A stretch of 64,000 bases of DNA from an uncultured Roseobacter sp. GTDB lineage: Bacteria; Pseudomonadota; Alphaproteobacteria; Rhodobacterales; Rhodobacteraceae. Positions 52,782-61,538 of the stretch are shown here, piece by piece; position 1 is the first letter of the stretch, and the number at the start of each line of letters is the position of its first letter. The notes beneath the pieces were generated by a model, which worked only from the letters and a program-made list of their open reading frames with translations, did no database searches and was not told the DNA's origin. The stretch covers positions 48,629 through 112,628 of the forward strand of contig NZ_CANLYL010000014.1 of the NCBI RefSeq assembly GCF_947495275.1, given 5' to 3'. The position numbers and the translations under genes were made by a program.

Positions 52782-52828
52782 TGGCGACCCCGGCAGGATT
52801 CGAACCTGCAACCTGCCCCTTAGGAGGG
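52782..52828. repeat. Right attachment site (inside tRNA-Arg)
   Basis: The 47 bp from the CCA end through the anticodon loop of the intact tRNA-Arg gene match 41014-41060 exactly. Confidence 0.95.
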
Positions 52829-52858
52829 GGCTGCTCTATCCAGTTGAGCCACGGGGTC
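52782..52858 (-). tRNA. tRNA-Arg(CCT)
   Basis: Complete cloverleaf on the minus strand: acceptor GACCCCG / CGGGGTC, anticodon stem GCCCC / GGGGC with loop CTCCTAA (anticodon CCT), T-arm GCAGG TTCGAAT CCTGC and encoded CCA. The gene's 3' half was restored by the integrated element. Confidence 0.96.
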
Positions 52859-52981
52859 ACGTTGGATCGGTTTAGAACAACTTTCTCAGCTTGTCATCGC
52901 ATTAAAGACCGCACCACGACACATGCTTGATAGGGAGGGCTCACCTGCGTTACGAAGGTGTAACAAAACAGGAAATCCATT

Positions 52982-54025
52982 GTGACAAGACCCAAGCAGC
53001 GACCCTTGACCCTCCGCGATGTATCTGAAGCCTGCGGGGTCTCTGAGATGACCGTCAGCAGGGTTTTGCGCAATCGGGGAGATGTGTCCGCAGCAACGCG
53101 AGAACGGGTGCTGGAGGCAGCCAAAACGCTTGGATATGTGCCCAATCAAATCGCAGGATCTTTGGCATCTCAGCGGGTCAATCTGGTTGCTGTGATTATC
53201 CCCTCGCTGTCCAACATGGTTTTCCCCGAAGTCCTCACAGGCATCAACCAGGCATTTGAGGACACACCGCTGCAGCCGGTTGTCGGTGTCACGGATTACC
53301 TGCCGGAAAAAGAAGAGCGCGTCCTCTATGAAATGCTGTCCTGGCGACCCTCTGGTGTCATCATTGCTGGGTTGGAACACTCCGAACCGACACGGGCCAT
53401 GCTGGAAAACGCAGGCATCCCAGTCGTTGAGATTATGGATACGGACGGCAACCCTGTCGACGCGATGGTGGGGATTTCACACCGGCGTGCAGGGAGAGAA
53501 ATGGCGGCAGCGATCCTGAAGGCCGGATATACGCGTATTGGTTTCATGGGCACGAAGATGCCGCTTGATCATCGGGCGCGCAAACGTTTTGAAGGTCTCA
53601 CGGAAGGTCTCGCAAAAGCCGGGATCGAGATCGAAGCGCGTGACTTTTATTCCGGAGGTTCAGCGCTTGCCAAGGGTCGTGAGATGACCCAAACCATGCT
53701 GGAACGTGCACCCGATCTGGATTTTCTTTATTATTCCAACGATATGATCGGCGCGGGCGGATTGCTCTACCTGCTCGATCAGGGAATAGATGTGCCCGGT
53801 CAGATAGGGCTTGCAGGGTTCAATGGTGTCGAACTGCTGCAAGGCCTGCCCCGCCAACTTGCCACCATGGATGCTTGTCGCGCGGAAATTGGTGCGGCAG
53901 CTGCAAAGATCATACTGGATCGCAACGCTTTGCCCGAAGATGCAGAACCCGGTGCGCCCGAGCGGATTACTCTGACGCCCAAGATCGCCTACGGGGAAAC
54001 GCTACGCCGCTACCAACGCGGATGA
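52982..54025 (+). CDS. LacI family transcriptional regulator
   Basis: The 347-aa regulator has the LacI HTH at about residues 10-30 (LTLRDVSEACGVSEMTVSRVLRN), a hinge with PNQIAGSLASQRV and a periplasmic-binding-like effector domain. The general character is that of the gluconate (GntR) subgroup. The start is a GTG. Its stop overlaps the YcaQ-type gene start (ATGA). The regulon is unknown. Confidence 0.92.
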   Translation: MTRPKQRPLTLRDVSEACGVSEMTVSRVLRNRGDVSAATRERVLEAAKTLGYVPNQIAGSLASQRVNLVAVIIPSLSNMVFPEVLTGINQAFEDTPLQPVVGVTDYLPEKEERVLYEMLSWRPSGVIIAGLEHSEPTRAMLENAGIPVVEIMDTDGNPVDAMVGISHRRAGREMAAAILKAGYTRIGFMGTKMPLDHRARKRFEGLTEGLAKAGIEIEARDFYSGGSALAKGREMTQTMLERAPDLDFLYYSNDMIGAGGLLYLLDQGIDVPGQIGLAGFNGVELLQGLPRQLATMDACRAEIGAAAAKIILDRNALPEDAEPGAPERITLTPKIAYGETLRRYQRG

Positions 54026-55239
54026 CCCCTTTCACGCTTACCAACGCGCAGGCCCGGCGGGTGTTTCTGGATCGGCATGCCTTGAGTGAGCCACCGCAAG
54101 GTGCTGCGAAGGGCGCGGACTTGCTGGAATTGATCACGCGACTTGGATTTGTTCAGCTTGACAGCATCAACACCGTCGCCCGCGCGCATGATCTGATCCT
54201 TTTCTCACGCCGTCCCCGGTATCGGCCCAAAGCTCTGAAAAACCTCTACGAACGGGATCGGGCGCTATTTGAACACTGGACCCATGATGCCGCCGTCATT
54301 CCGATGGGTTTTTATCAATGGTGGCAATTGCGTCGACAGAGGGATGCAGAAAAGCTGCGCAAACATTGGAGTGATGGTCGCAGAGAGGGGTTTGAGGCGC
54401 AGTTTCAGACTGTTCTGAACCAAATCCGTGACGAGGGGCCGCTGTGTTCATCCGATGTGGGCCAGGGGGAGAAACGCGGATCAGGCGGGTGGTGGGACTG
54501 GCACCCATCGAAAACCGCGTTGGAGTACCTATGGCGCAGCGGCGCGCTGTGTGTGGTCGGGCGGGACGGATTTCGCAAACGCTATGATCTGACGGAACGG
54601 GTGATCGACAACGCTCTTTGTCAGCCGTTGCAAAGTGACGACCAGATTGCAGCAACCATTGACTGGTGTTGTTCCGAGGCCCTCGCGCGGCTCGGATTTG
54701 CGACCCCGACTGAAATTGCGAATTTCTGGGATCATATCTCGATTGCGGAGGCGAAATCCTGGTGCGCGGCTGAAAAGGCGCAAGGTCGGTTGCAAGCGAT
54801 CTGCCTGACTTGCGCAGACGGGGCGCAACGGATGAGTTTTGCCCGACCTGACATCGCCCAAGATCCCGCACTGGACATCCCGCCCACGACCAGATTGCGG
54901 ATATTGAGCCCGTTCGATCCTGCGCTGCGCGACAGGGATCGCGCAGAGCGCTTGTTCGGGTTCACCTACCGGATCGAAGTTTTTGTGCCGGAAGCCAAAC
55001 GCCGCTACGGCTACTATGTGTTTCCGATCATGGAGGGCGACCGACTTGTCGGGCGCGTGGATATGAAAGCCTTTCGCGATCAGGATACGTTGCGCGTGCG
55101 CGCACTTTGGCCGGAACGCAAGACACGTTGGGGAAAAGGGCGGCAAGCAGCCTTTGAGACCGAGCTATCGCGTATCATCCGACTGGCCGGCGTCAGTCAT
55201 ATTGCCTTTGAGGATGGTTGGCTGCGGGATCCTCAATAG
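54022..55239 (+). CDS. YcaQ-family DNA glycosylase-like winged-helix protein
   Basis: The 405-aa protein belongs to the HTH_42/YcaQ family, members of which unhook DNA interstrand crosslinks. The family active region is visible as LGFVQLDSINTVARAHDLILFSR, along with HDAAVIPMGFY and a C-terminal RVDMKAFRDQDTLRVRALW. It is translationally coupled to the LacI gene by an ATGA overlap, though a functional link is unclear. It overlaps the convergent MarR gene by 7 bp. Confidence 0.88.
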   Translation: MTPFTLTNAQARRVFLDRHALSEPPQGAAKGADLLELITRLGFVQLDSINTVARAHDLILFSRRPRYRPKALKNLYERDRALFEHWTHDAAVIPMGFYQWWQLRRQRDAEKLRKHWSDGRREGFEAQFQTVLNQIRDEGPLCSSDVGQGEKRGSGGWWDWHPSKTALEYLWRSGALCVVGRDGFRKRYDLTERVIDNALCQPLQSDDQIAATIDWCCSEALARLGFATPTEIANFWDHISIAEAKSWCAAEKAQGRLQAICLTCADGAQRMSFARPDIAQDPALDIPPTTRLRILSPFDPALRDRDRAERLFGFTYRIEVFVPEAKRRYGYYVFPIMEGDRLVGRVDMKAFRDQDTLRVRALWPERKTRWGKGRQAAFETELSRIIRLAGVSHIAFEDGWLRDPQ

Positions 55240-55748
55240 GTGGTCGCAGCACGGGCAGCCTGATCGTATTGGCCCGACATCAGCCGCAGCAAAGACGCCG
55301 CCCGGCTCACCTGCTCAGGTTCGAGCCCAAGCTCCCCCACCGCGCGCAACAACAGACCTTCGCGAATCTCGCGATAGCGTTCGCAGGTCTCAGCACCCTT
55401 GTCGGTGGCAACAACCGTCTTTTCCTTGCCCTGGCGTCCGTCTTTTACCAGACCGGCCTTGATCAGTTTCTTGATCGCGTAGTTGACGGTGTGCGTGTCT
55501 TCAACGTTGAGCACCAGACAGATATCCGCCAGTTTCTTGGGCCGTTCCCGATGATAGACGGAATGCAACACAAGCACGTCAAGCGCGCCAAGCTCAGGAT
55601 ACCCGGCCATGGCAATGGCGCGCACCATCCAGCGCTGGAAAGCGTTATTCGCCAGGGTCAGACCAAATTCCAACTCTGAAATCTCCGCAAACGAGCCGCT
55701 TGCGAGGTGAGCAGAGGAAACAACAGGGCCAAGAAATCCATCAGACAT
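55233..55748 (-). CDS. MarR-type winged-helix regulator
   Basis: The 171-aa protein has a winged-helix core (LGALDVLVLHSVYHRERPKKLADICLVLNVEDTHTVNYAIKKLIKAGLV). It is divergent from the TRAP-pxp operon, and the 202-bp gap contains a GTCAAC/GTTGAC palindrome. It is the likely regulator of that operon. The ligand is unknown. Confidence 0.85.
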   Translation of the reverse strand: MSDGFLGPVVSSAHLASGSFAEISELEFGLTLANNAFQRWMVRAIAMAGYPELGALDVLVLHSVYHRERPKKLADICLVLNVEDTHTVNYAIKKLIKAGLVKDGRQGKEKTVVATDKGAETCERYREIREGLLLRAVGELGLEPEQVSRAASLLRLMSGQYDQAARAATTY

Positions 55749-55777
55749 GAGATCAGAGTGCCTGATAATGATAATTT

Positions 55778-55794
55778 GTCAACATTTTGTTGAC
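55778..55794. promoter_or_regulatory. Palindromic operator between MarR and TRAP genes
   Basis: GTCAAC (55778-55783), five bases ATTTT, and GTTGAC (55789-55794) form a perfect inverted repeat, 30 bp before the MarR gene start. It fits the size of a MarR-family site. Confidence 0.55.
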
Positions 55795-55950
55795 GTGTTG
55801 TAAAAGATCGGCAGTATTGACCTTGGGGAATCATTCTGACGAATATTCGCGACGGGCTGTTGCGCCCGAGACCGCTTCTCAAAGCAGCGCAGATTAAAAA
55901 CGGGCACAAGACCCGAAGACGACACCAAGAACCAACCAACGGAGAGATTA

Positions 55951-56931
55951 ATGAAACGCACACAGAAATTCATGGCTGGCGTTGCCACGCTGGCACTGAC
56001 GGCAGGGTCAGGCTTCGCCGCCGAAAAATGGGATATGCCGATGGCCTATTCCGCCTCCAACTTCCATTCTGAGAACGGCGTGGCCTTTGCCGAATGTGTG
56101 GGTGCAGGCACCAATGGTGAGATCACCATCGAAGTGCACGCGGGCGGCTCGCTTTTCGCGGGCGCGGACATCAAACGCGCGATCCAAACAGGGCAGGTTC
56201 AGATTGGCGAGCGTCTGCTGTCCGGTCACCAGAACGAAAGCGCCGTCTTCGGATTCGACAGCATCCCGTTCCTGGCACCTTCTTTTGACGACAGCGAGAA
56301 ACTCTATAAAGCCGCCAAGCCGAAGATCGAAGCCCTCCTGGACGAGCAGAACCTTGAGCTGCTCTACGCTGTTCCGTGGCCACCTCAGGGCCTCTACTTC
56401 AAAAAGGAAGTGAACAGCGTGGCCGATATGGCAGGCGTCAAGTTCCGGTCGTACAATAACACAACCAGCCGCTTGGCCGAACTGACCGGCATGTTGCCGG
56501 TGACGGTTGAAGCGGCCGAGATCAGCCAGGCCTTTGCCACTGGTGTGGCGGAATCCATGGTGTCTTCGGGGGCAACGGGCTATGACCGCAAGGTCTGGGA
56601 AAGCCTCACGCATTTCTACGAGGTCGATGCCTGGTTGCCGCGCAACTACGTGATGGTGAACCAGGACGTATGGGCAGATGTGTCGGACGCCAATAAATCC
56701 GCCATTCGCGCCTGTGCGGACGAAGCCGCCGCTCGGGGGCTGGAAGCCTCCAAAGCCTATACACAATTCACCATGGACGGCTTGGCCGCAGGCGGCATGA
56801 CCGTGCAGCCAGCCGGTGACGCCCTGATGGGCGAACTGCGTGAAATCGGCGCGACCATGACCGCCGAATGGCTAGAGGCTGCCGGTGACGAAGGTGCAGC
56901 TCTCGTCGACGCATTCAAGGCGGCGCAGTAA
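55951..56931 (+). CDS. TRAP transporter substrate-binding protein (DctP type)
   Basis: The 326-aa periplasmic protein has a signal peptide (about 1-23, GSGFAAEK) and the DctP features VADMAGVKFRSYNNTTSRLAEL and LPVTVEAAEISQAFATGVAESMVSS. A GGAGAG precedes the ATG. It heads the operon with dctQM and pxpBCA, so a 5-oxoproline-like or amino-acid-derived ligand is likely by context. Confidence 0.93.
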   Translation: MKRTQKFMAGVATLALTAGSGFAAEKWDMPMAYSASNFHSENGVAFAECVGAGTNGEITIEVHAGGSLFAGADIKRAIQTGQVQIGERLLSGHQNESAVFGFDSIPFLAPSFDDSEKLYKAAKPKIEALLDEQNLELLYAVPWPPQGLYFKKEVNSVADMAGVKFRSYNNTTSRLAELTGMLPVTVEAAEISQAFATGVAESMVSSGATGYDRKVWESLTHFYEVDAWLPRNYVMVNQDVWADVSDANKSAIRACADEAAARGLEASKAYTQFTMDGLAAGGMTVQPAGDALMGELREIGATMTAEWLEAAGDEGAALVDAFKAAQ

Positions 56932-56941
56932 ATGCGCTAGG

Positions 56942-56970
56942 GCGGCCCTGATCTCGGGGCCGCTCTTTTT
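56942..56970 (+). terminator. Hairpin between dctP and dctQ genes (attenuating terminator)
   Basis: A perfect 7-bp stem (GCGGCCC / GGGCCGC) with an 8-nt loop is followed by a T/C-rich run including five T. Partial read-through would yield more binding protein than permease. Confidence 0.75.
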
Positions 56971-56999
56971 CTTTCTCTCAATTGGGTGGGGATGGTGAC

Positions 57000-57524
57000 G
57001 TGACTGCGATCCGCAAGACGCTTGATTTTCTGTATCTGCTGGCAGGTATTGCTGCGGCTTTATGCCTGATCGCCATACTGGCATTGATCGTCGCGCAGAT
57101 GGTGGCCCGTTGGACCGGAGAGATTTTCCCCGGCGCCCCGAATTACGCGGGCTACGCCATGGCGGCCGCCAGTTTCCTCGCCTTTGCCAACGCCTTGAAC
57201 AAGGGCGCGCACATCCGCGTTTCCATTTTGCTGAATTCCGTGCCCAAGGGCGCTAAACGCCTGCTGGAAATCTGGTGCTTTGCACTGGGTGCGGCAGTCG
57301 CATGGTATTTCACCTATTACGCCTATTGGTTCGTCTACTGGTCGTGGAAATTCAAAGAGGTCAGCCAAGGCCAGGACGCCATACATCTGTGGATTCCGCA
57401 ATCGGTCATGGTCATCGGGGGCGGACTGATGGCCATCGCGCTGACCGACAATCTGCTGCACGTCATTTTCAAGGGCGATCACCGGATCACCCGCGATACC
57501 GTCGACGATAGCTACGAGGTATAA
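57000..57524 (+). CDS. TRAP transporter small permease (DctQ type)
   Basis: The 174-aa small TRAP subunit has four hydrophobic helices and the family block NYAGYAMAAASFLAFANALNKGAHIRVSILL. The GTG at 57000 is preferred over a TTG at 56982. It lies 4 bp before the large permease gene. Confidence 0.88.
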   Translation: MTAIRKTLDFLYLLAGIAAALCLIAILALIVAQMVARWTGEIFPGAPNYAGYAMAAASFLAFANALNKGAHIRVSILLNSVPKGAKRLLEIWCFALGAAVAWYFTYYAYWFVYWSWKFKEVSQGQDAIHLWIPQSVMVIGGGLMAIALTDNLLHVIFKGDHRITRDTVDDSYEV

Positions 57525-57528
57525 GCAG

Positions 57529-58839
57529 ATGACCGAACTTTACGCAATCATCCTTTTCCTCGTCGTTCTCTTCTTGTTGCTGGGCACTGGTGTCTGGGTC
57601 GGCCTTGCCTTGATGGGGGTCGCCTGGGTCGGCATGGAACTTTTCACAACCCGCCCGGTGGGCGACACGATGATCACCACAATCTGGGCCTCGTCGAGCA
57701 GTTGGACACTGACCGCCCTGCCGCTCTTTATCTGGATGGGGGAAATCCTCTATCGCACGCGATTGTCTGAAGACATGTTCAAGGGTCTCTCGCCATGGCT
57801 GGCGCGGTTACCGGGCGGGTTGGTGCACACCAATATCGTCGCCTGCACAGTCTTTGCTGCGGTTTCGGGCTCATCCGCCGCCACGCTGACCACGGTCGGG
57901 AAGATGTCCATTCCGGAACTGCGCGCGCGTAATTATCCTGAAAACATGGTAATTGGCACGCTTGCCGGGGCGGCAACGCTGGGCCTGATGATCCCGCCGT
58001 CGCTGGCGCTGATCGTCTACGGTGTGACAGTCAACGAATCCATTACCAAGCTCTTCTTTGCAGGCGTCTTTCCCGGGTTGATCCTCGCAGGAATGTTCAT
58101 GGCCTACGTGGCAATCGTGTCGTTCTCTTCCAAGGAATGGAATCCGAACGTCGAGACCGGCATGAGCTTTGCCGAAAAACTCCGCAATTCACGATTTCTG
58201 GCGCCGGTCTTCGCGCTGATCACGGTTGTGATCGGGTCGATGTATCTGGGATACGCAACCGCCACCGAGGCGGCGGCCATCGGGGTCATCGGTGCGCTGA
58301 CACTTGCGCTCTTTCAGGGGTCCCTCACGCCGACATCTTTCCGCGACAGCCTGATGGGGGCCATGCGCACCTCCGCCATGATCGCGCTGATCTTGGCGGG
58401 TGCTGCCTTTCTGAAGCTCTCCATGGGGTTCACCGGCCTGCCGCGTGCGCTGGCGGATGGGATCGCGGCGATGGAGTTGGGACGTTTCCAACTGCTGATG
58501 GCCCTGCTGGTTTTCTACATCGTCCTGGGCATGTTCCTCGATGGGATATCGTCCGTGGTCCTGACAATGGCAATTGTCGAACCGATGGTGCGCGAAGCGG
58601 GCATTGACCTCATCTGGTTTGGTATCTTTGTGGTCGTTGTGGTCGAAATGGCCCAGATTACCCCGCCCATCGGGTTCAACCTCTTTGTGCTGCAGGGCAT
58701 GACCGATCACGAAATGGGTTACATCACCAAAGCTGCCTTGCCGATGTTTCTCATCATGGTTCTGATGGTATTTGTCCTGATCTGGTTCCCCGAGATCGCG
58801 ACATGGCTGCCGGATAACCTGCGACAAACCCCGAGCTAG
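57529..58839 (+). CDS. TRAP transporter large permease (DctM type)
   Basis: The 436-aa large TRAP subunit has about 12 helices. Blocks: SSWTLTALPLFIWMGEILY, FAAVSGSSAATLTTVGKMS, GAATLGLMIPPSLALIVYG and PPIGFNLFVLQG. It starts 4 bp after the small permease stop. Confidence 0.94.
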   Translation: MTELYAIILFLVVLFLLLGTGVWVGLALMGVAWVGMELFTTRPVGDTMITTIWASSSSWTLTALPLFIWMGEILYRTRLSEDMFKGLSPWLARLPGGLVHTNIVACTVFAAVSGSSAATLTTVGKMSIPELRARNYPENMVIGTLAGAATLGLMIPPSLALIVYGVTVNESITKLFFAGVFPGLILAGMFMAYVAIVSFSSKEWNPNVETGMSFAEKLRNSRFLAPVFALITVVIGSMYLGYATATEAAAIGVIGALTLALFQGSLTPTSFRDSLMGAMRTSAMIALILAGAAFLKLSMGFTGLPRALADGIAAMELGRFQLLMALLVFYIVLGMFLDGISSVVLTMAIVEPMVREAGIDLIWFGIFVVVVVEMAQITPPIGFNLFVLQGMTDHEMGYITKAALPMFLIMVLMVFVLIWFPEIATWLPDNLRQTPS

Positions 58840-58844
58840 ACGGA

Positions 58845-59771
58845 GTGGTACGACTGCTATGGTTCATATCCGACAACGCGCGCGCCTGTCTGATCGCGGG
58901 TCTTGTGGCAGGTCTCGCGCTACCACGCCTCTCCGCGACCATGCAACCGTGGCTGCCACAGATGGTTGCTGGGCTCCTGACAATCACGGCGCTGCGCATC
59001 GGACATCGCGCCGCAATAGGGGCTTTGGCAGACCTGCGCTGGGGGCTGGGATCGGTGGTGGCCTTACAATTGGCGCTGCCCCTGGCCTTGCTGGGCCTGA
59101 GCTGGCTGTTCGGCATCGCCGGGTCCCCTGCAGCCATGGCGATGGTTCTTGCCACGGCAGCACCTGCCATTTCCGGCGCGCCCAATCTCGCGCTTCTGCT
59201 GGGGCAGGACGCCGGGCGCATGATGCAAATACTCGTGCTTGGGACAGCTGCCTTCCCGCTCACGGTTCTGCCGGTCATGGCACTGATGCCGGAACTTGGC
59301 GATCCGGTGCTCGTTGTGGCGTCTGCTCTCAAACTGCTTGGGGTGATCACCGTCTCGACCGGAGTGGGGTTCGCGCTGCGGGAAATACTCTTCCTACACC
59401 CGACTGTGGGACAAATCAAAACGCTCGATGGGCTGTCTGTTCTGGCATTTTCCGCCATTGTGATCGGGTTGATGGCCGCGCTGAACCCGGCTCTGCGCAA
59501 CGATCCCGGCGCTGTTGGCCTCTGGGCGCTGCTGGCTTTTGCGATCAGCTATCTGGCCCAATGGATTACCTACAAAGGGTTGCGCGCCTCAAGACTGGCG
59601 CATGTGGCAGGACCACTGGCCATTGGTGCGGGCAACCGAAACATCGCGCTTTTCCTTGTCGCCCTGCCGCAGGAGGTTCTGGCCCCGCTGATGGTCTTTG
59701 TCGGATGCTGGCAATTGCCGATGTATCTCACGCCTATCCTGTTGCGATGGCTCTACAGACCGGTGCCCTGA
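58845..59771 (+). CDS. Membrane protein resembling the bile acid:Na+ symporter fold
   Basis: The 308-aa protein has about nine to ten helices; APAISGAPNLALLLGQDAGRMMQILVLGT and IGAGNRNIALFLVALP recall the crossover motifs of SBF/BASS transporters. Its substrate is unknown. It starts (GTG) 5 bp after the TRAP large permease stop and is followed one base later by pxpB, so it is part of the operon. Confidence 0.72.
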   Translation: MVRLLWFISDNARACLIAGLVAGLALPRLSATMQPWLPQMVAGLLTITALRIGHRAAIGALADLRWGLGSVVALQLALPLALLGLSWLFGIAGSPAAMAMVLATAAPAISGAPNLALLLGQDAGRMMQILVLGTAAFPLTVLPVMALMPELGDPVLVVASALKLLGVITVSTGVGFALREILFLHPTVGQIKTLDGLSVLAFSAIVIGLMAALNPALRNDPGAVGLWALLAFAISYLAQWITYKGLRASRLAHVAGPLAIGAGNRNIALFLVALPQEVLAPLMVFVGCWQLPMYLTPILLRWLYRPVP

Positions 59772-59772
59772 G

Positions 59773-60507
59773 ATGACCGATTTACCCCGCATCGACACTG
59801 TGGGCCTGTCCGGCATCATCGTGAGCTTCGCCGAGGCGATGAGTGAGCCCGCCAATCGTGCCGCACTGGCTTTTCGCGCTGCGGTCGAGGCGGAAGACTG
59901 GCCAGAGGTGTCCGAGACGATGATGTCGCTGGTCTCGGTCTTTCTGGCGGTTGATCTCGTGATAACGCCTGCCGCGGCGATCGAAGAACGATTGCGCGCG
60001 CTTCTGATCACGCGGGACTGGTATGCGGCCCCATTGCCCAAGGGGCGCACGCTCTGGCATGTGCCGACGGTCTATGGCACCGATCTTGCCCCGCAACTTG
60101 AAGAAGCCGCCGAGGTCGCCGGGCTTGACCCGGAGGAGGCCATTCGCCAACTGTCTGCGGCGCGTGTCCGCGTTCTGACCCTCGGGTTTGCGCCGGGCCA
60201 ACCCTATCTGGGTGAGTTGCCAGAAGTCTGGAACATCCCGCGCCAGCAGGACCTGACCAAAAGTGTGCCTTCCGGCGCGTTGGTTGCGGCAATCCGGCAA
60301 TTGATCATCTTCACCGCGCCCACACCAACGGGCTGGCGTCACGTGGGTCAAACCGCCTTTCGCAATTTTCAGTTGAACGCGGCACAACCTTTCGCTCTGT
60401 CTCCAGGCGATGAATTGACATTCCCATCCATAAAACGCGCCGAATACGACAGGATTTTGTCCAGCGAAACACCCCACGGCGGGGCGGAACGGGAAGCCAT
60501 CGCATGA
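59773..60507 (+). CDS. pxpB: 5-oxoprolinase subunit PxpB (KipI-like)
   Basis: The 244-aa protein is the AHS1/KipI-type subunit: DLVITPAAAIEERL, VYGTDLAPQLEEAAEVAGLDPEEAI and LTLGFAPGQPYLGELP. With PxpC and PxpA it performs ATP-dependent hydrolysis of 5-oxoproline to glutamate. Its stop overlaps the pxpC start (ATGA). Confidence 0.92.
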   Translation: MTDLPRIDTVGLSGIIVSFAEAMSEPANRAALAFRAAVEAEDWPEVSETMMSLVSVFLAVDLVITPAAAIEERLRALLITRDWYAAPLPKGRTLWHVPTVYGTDLAPQLEEAAEVAGLDPEEAIRQLSAARVRVLTLGFAPGQPYLGELPEVWNIPRQQDLTKSVPSGALVAAIRQLIIFTAPTPTGWRHVGQTAFRNFQLNAAQPFALSPGDELTFPSIKRAEYDRILSSETPHGGAEREAIA

Positions 60508-61526
60508 GTGCCGTTCTGAAAATACTGTCCGCCGGTCCCGCGCTCAGCCTTCAGGACATGGGGCGGGAAGGTTATCTGGTCTCGGGGTTGACCCGCGGCG
60601 GTGCGGCGGACCGGCTGGCCCTGCATGAAGGGGCAGCGCTTGTGGGGCAAACGGCAGAATGCGCGGCCCTTGAGATGGTGGGTATGGGCGGCACCTTCGA
60701 GGCAACAACAGACACTGTGATCGCGCTGACCGGTGCGCGTATGGCGGCAACACTGGACGGGGCCCCGCTGATCTGGAACGCCAGCCATGTGTTGCCTGCT
60801 GGCGCGAAGCTGGTGATCGGGGGGGCGCAGGCCGGAACCTACGGCTATCTGCATGTGGCGGATGGTTTTGCAACCGAGCCGCAGATGGGCGCACGGGCCA
60901 GCCATCTGAACGCAGGCATCGGCCGTTTGCTCCAATCGGGTGACAGCTTGCCGCTGGCCAGTAATGCCCCCGGTCGGCCTGGGTATTTCCTGACGCCTGA
61001 AAATCGCCTTCAGGGCGGCGCGCTGCGTGTTGTGAGATCCTTTCAGACCTGCCATTTTTCCACCGAAACCCGCAAACGTTTTTCCGAAACCGAATTCCGC
61101 CGTGACCCGCGCGGCAACCGGCAGGGCGTGCGCATGGAAGCCACAGGGGAAGGCTTTTATGCGGAGGGCGGGCTCAGCATCGTTTCCGAAGTGATCACGA
61201 CGGGGGATATTCAGGTCGCGGGCGACGGCGCGCCCTATGTGCTGATGTGCGAAAGCCAAACCACCGGGGGCTATCCTCGTATCGGGACCGTCATCCCCTC
61301 GGATTTGCCCAAAGTCGCACAAGCCGCAGCAGGTGCGCCCTTGCGCTTCACCTTCATCTCGCATGAAGAGGCCATCGACATCGAAACCCGCGCGCGCGCC
61401 GAGATCAAGGCGCTTGGATCTCGCGTCCAGCCTCTCATCCGCGACCCACACGATATTGCGGATCTTTTGAGCTATCAGCTTGTGGGCGGCGCGATTTCCG
61501 CCAATGCAGACCCGTTTGAGACCTGA
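60504..61526 (+). CDS. pxpC: 5-oxoprolinase subunit PxpC (KipA-like)
   Basis: The 340-aa AHS2/KipA-type subunit shows LSLQDMGREGYLVSGLTRGGAAD near the N-terminus and GGYPRIGTVIPSDLPKVAQAAAG later. It forms the ATP-using complex with PxpB. It lies between pxpB and pxpA. Confidence 0.92.
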   Translation: MSAVLKILSAGPALSLQDMGREGYLVSGLTRGGAADRLALHEGAALVGQTAECAALEMVGMGGTFEATTDTVIALTGARMAATLDGAPLIWNASHVLPAGAKLVIGGAQAGTYGYLHVADGFATEPQMGARASHLNAGIGRLLQSGDSLPLASNAPGRPGYFLTPENRLQGGALRVVRSFQTCHFSTETRKRFSETEFRRDPRGNRQGVRMEATGEGFYAEGGLSIVSEVITTGDIQVAGDGAPYVLMCESQTTGGYPRIGTVIPSDLPKVAQAAAGAPLRFTFISHEEAIDIETRARAEIKALGSRVQPLIRDPHDIADLLSYQLVGGAISANADPFET

Positions 61527-61538
61527 AGGAGACCAACA

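Larger units (their letters stand above)
41014..52828. mobile_element. Integrative mobilizable element in tRNA-Arg(CCT)
   Basis: The element is bounded by perfect 47-bp direct repeats, one within the intact tRNA-Arg gene on the right and one displaced copy on the left. It carries a tyrosine recombinase and an excisionase-like gene at the left end and a mobilization block (HTH protein, mobC, mobA with nested genes) at the right end. No type IV secretion genes are present, so it should need a helper to transfer. The cargo includes a kinase operon, an AvcD-type deaminase, higBA and a patatin gene. Cargo DNA is visibly AT-richer than the mobilization block and the chromosome. Confidence 0.92.
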
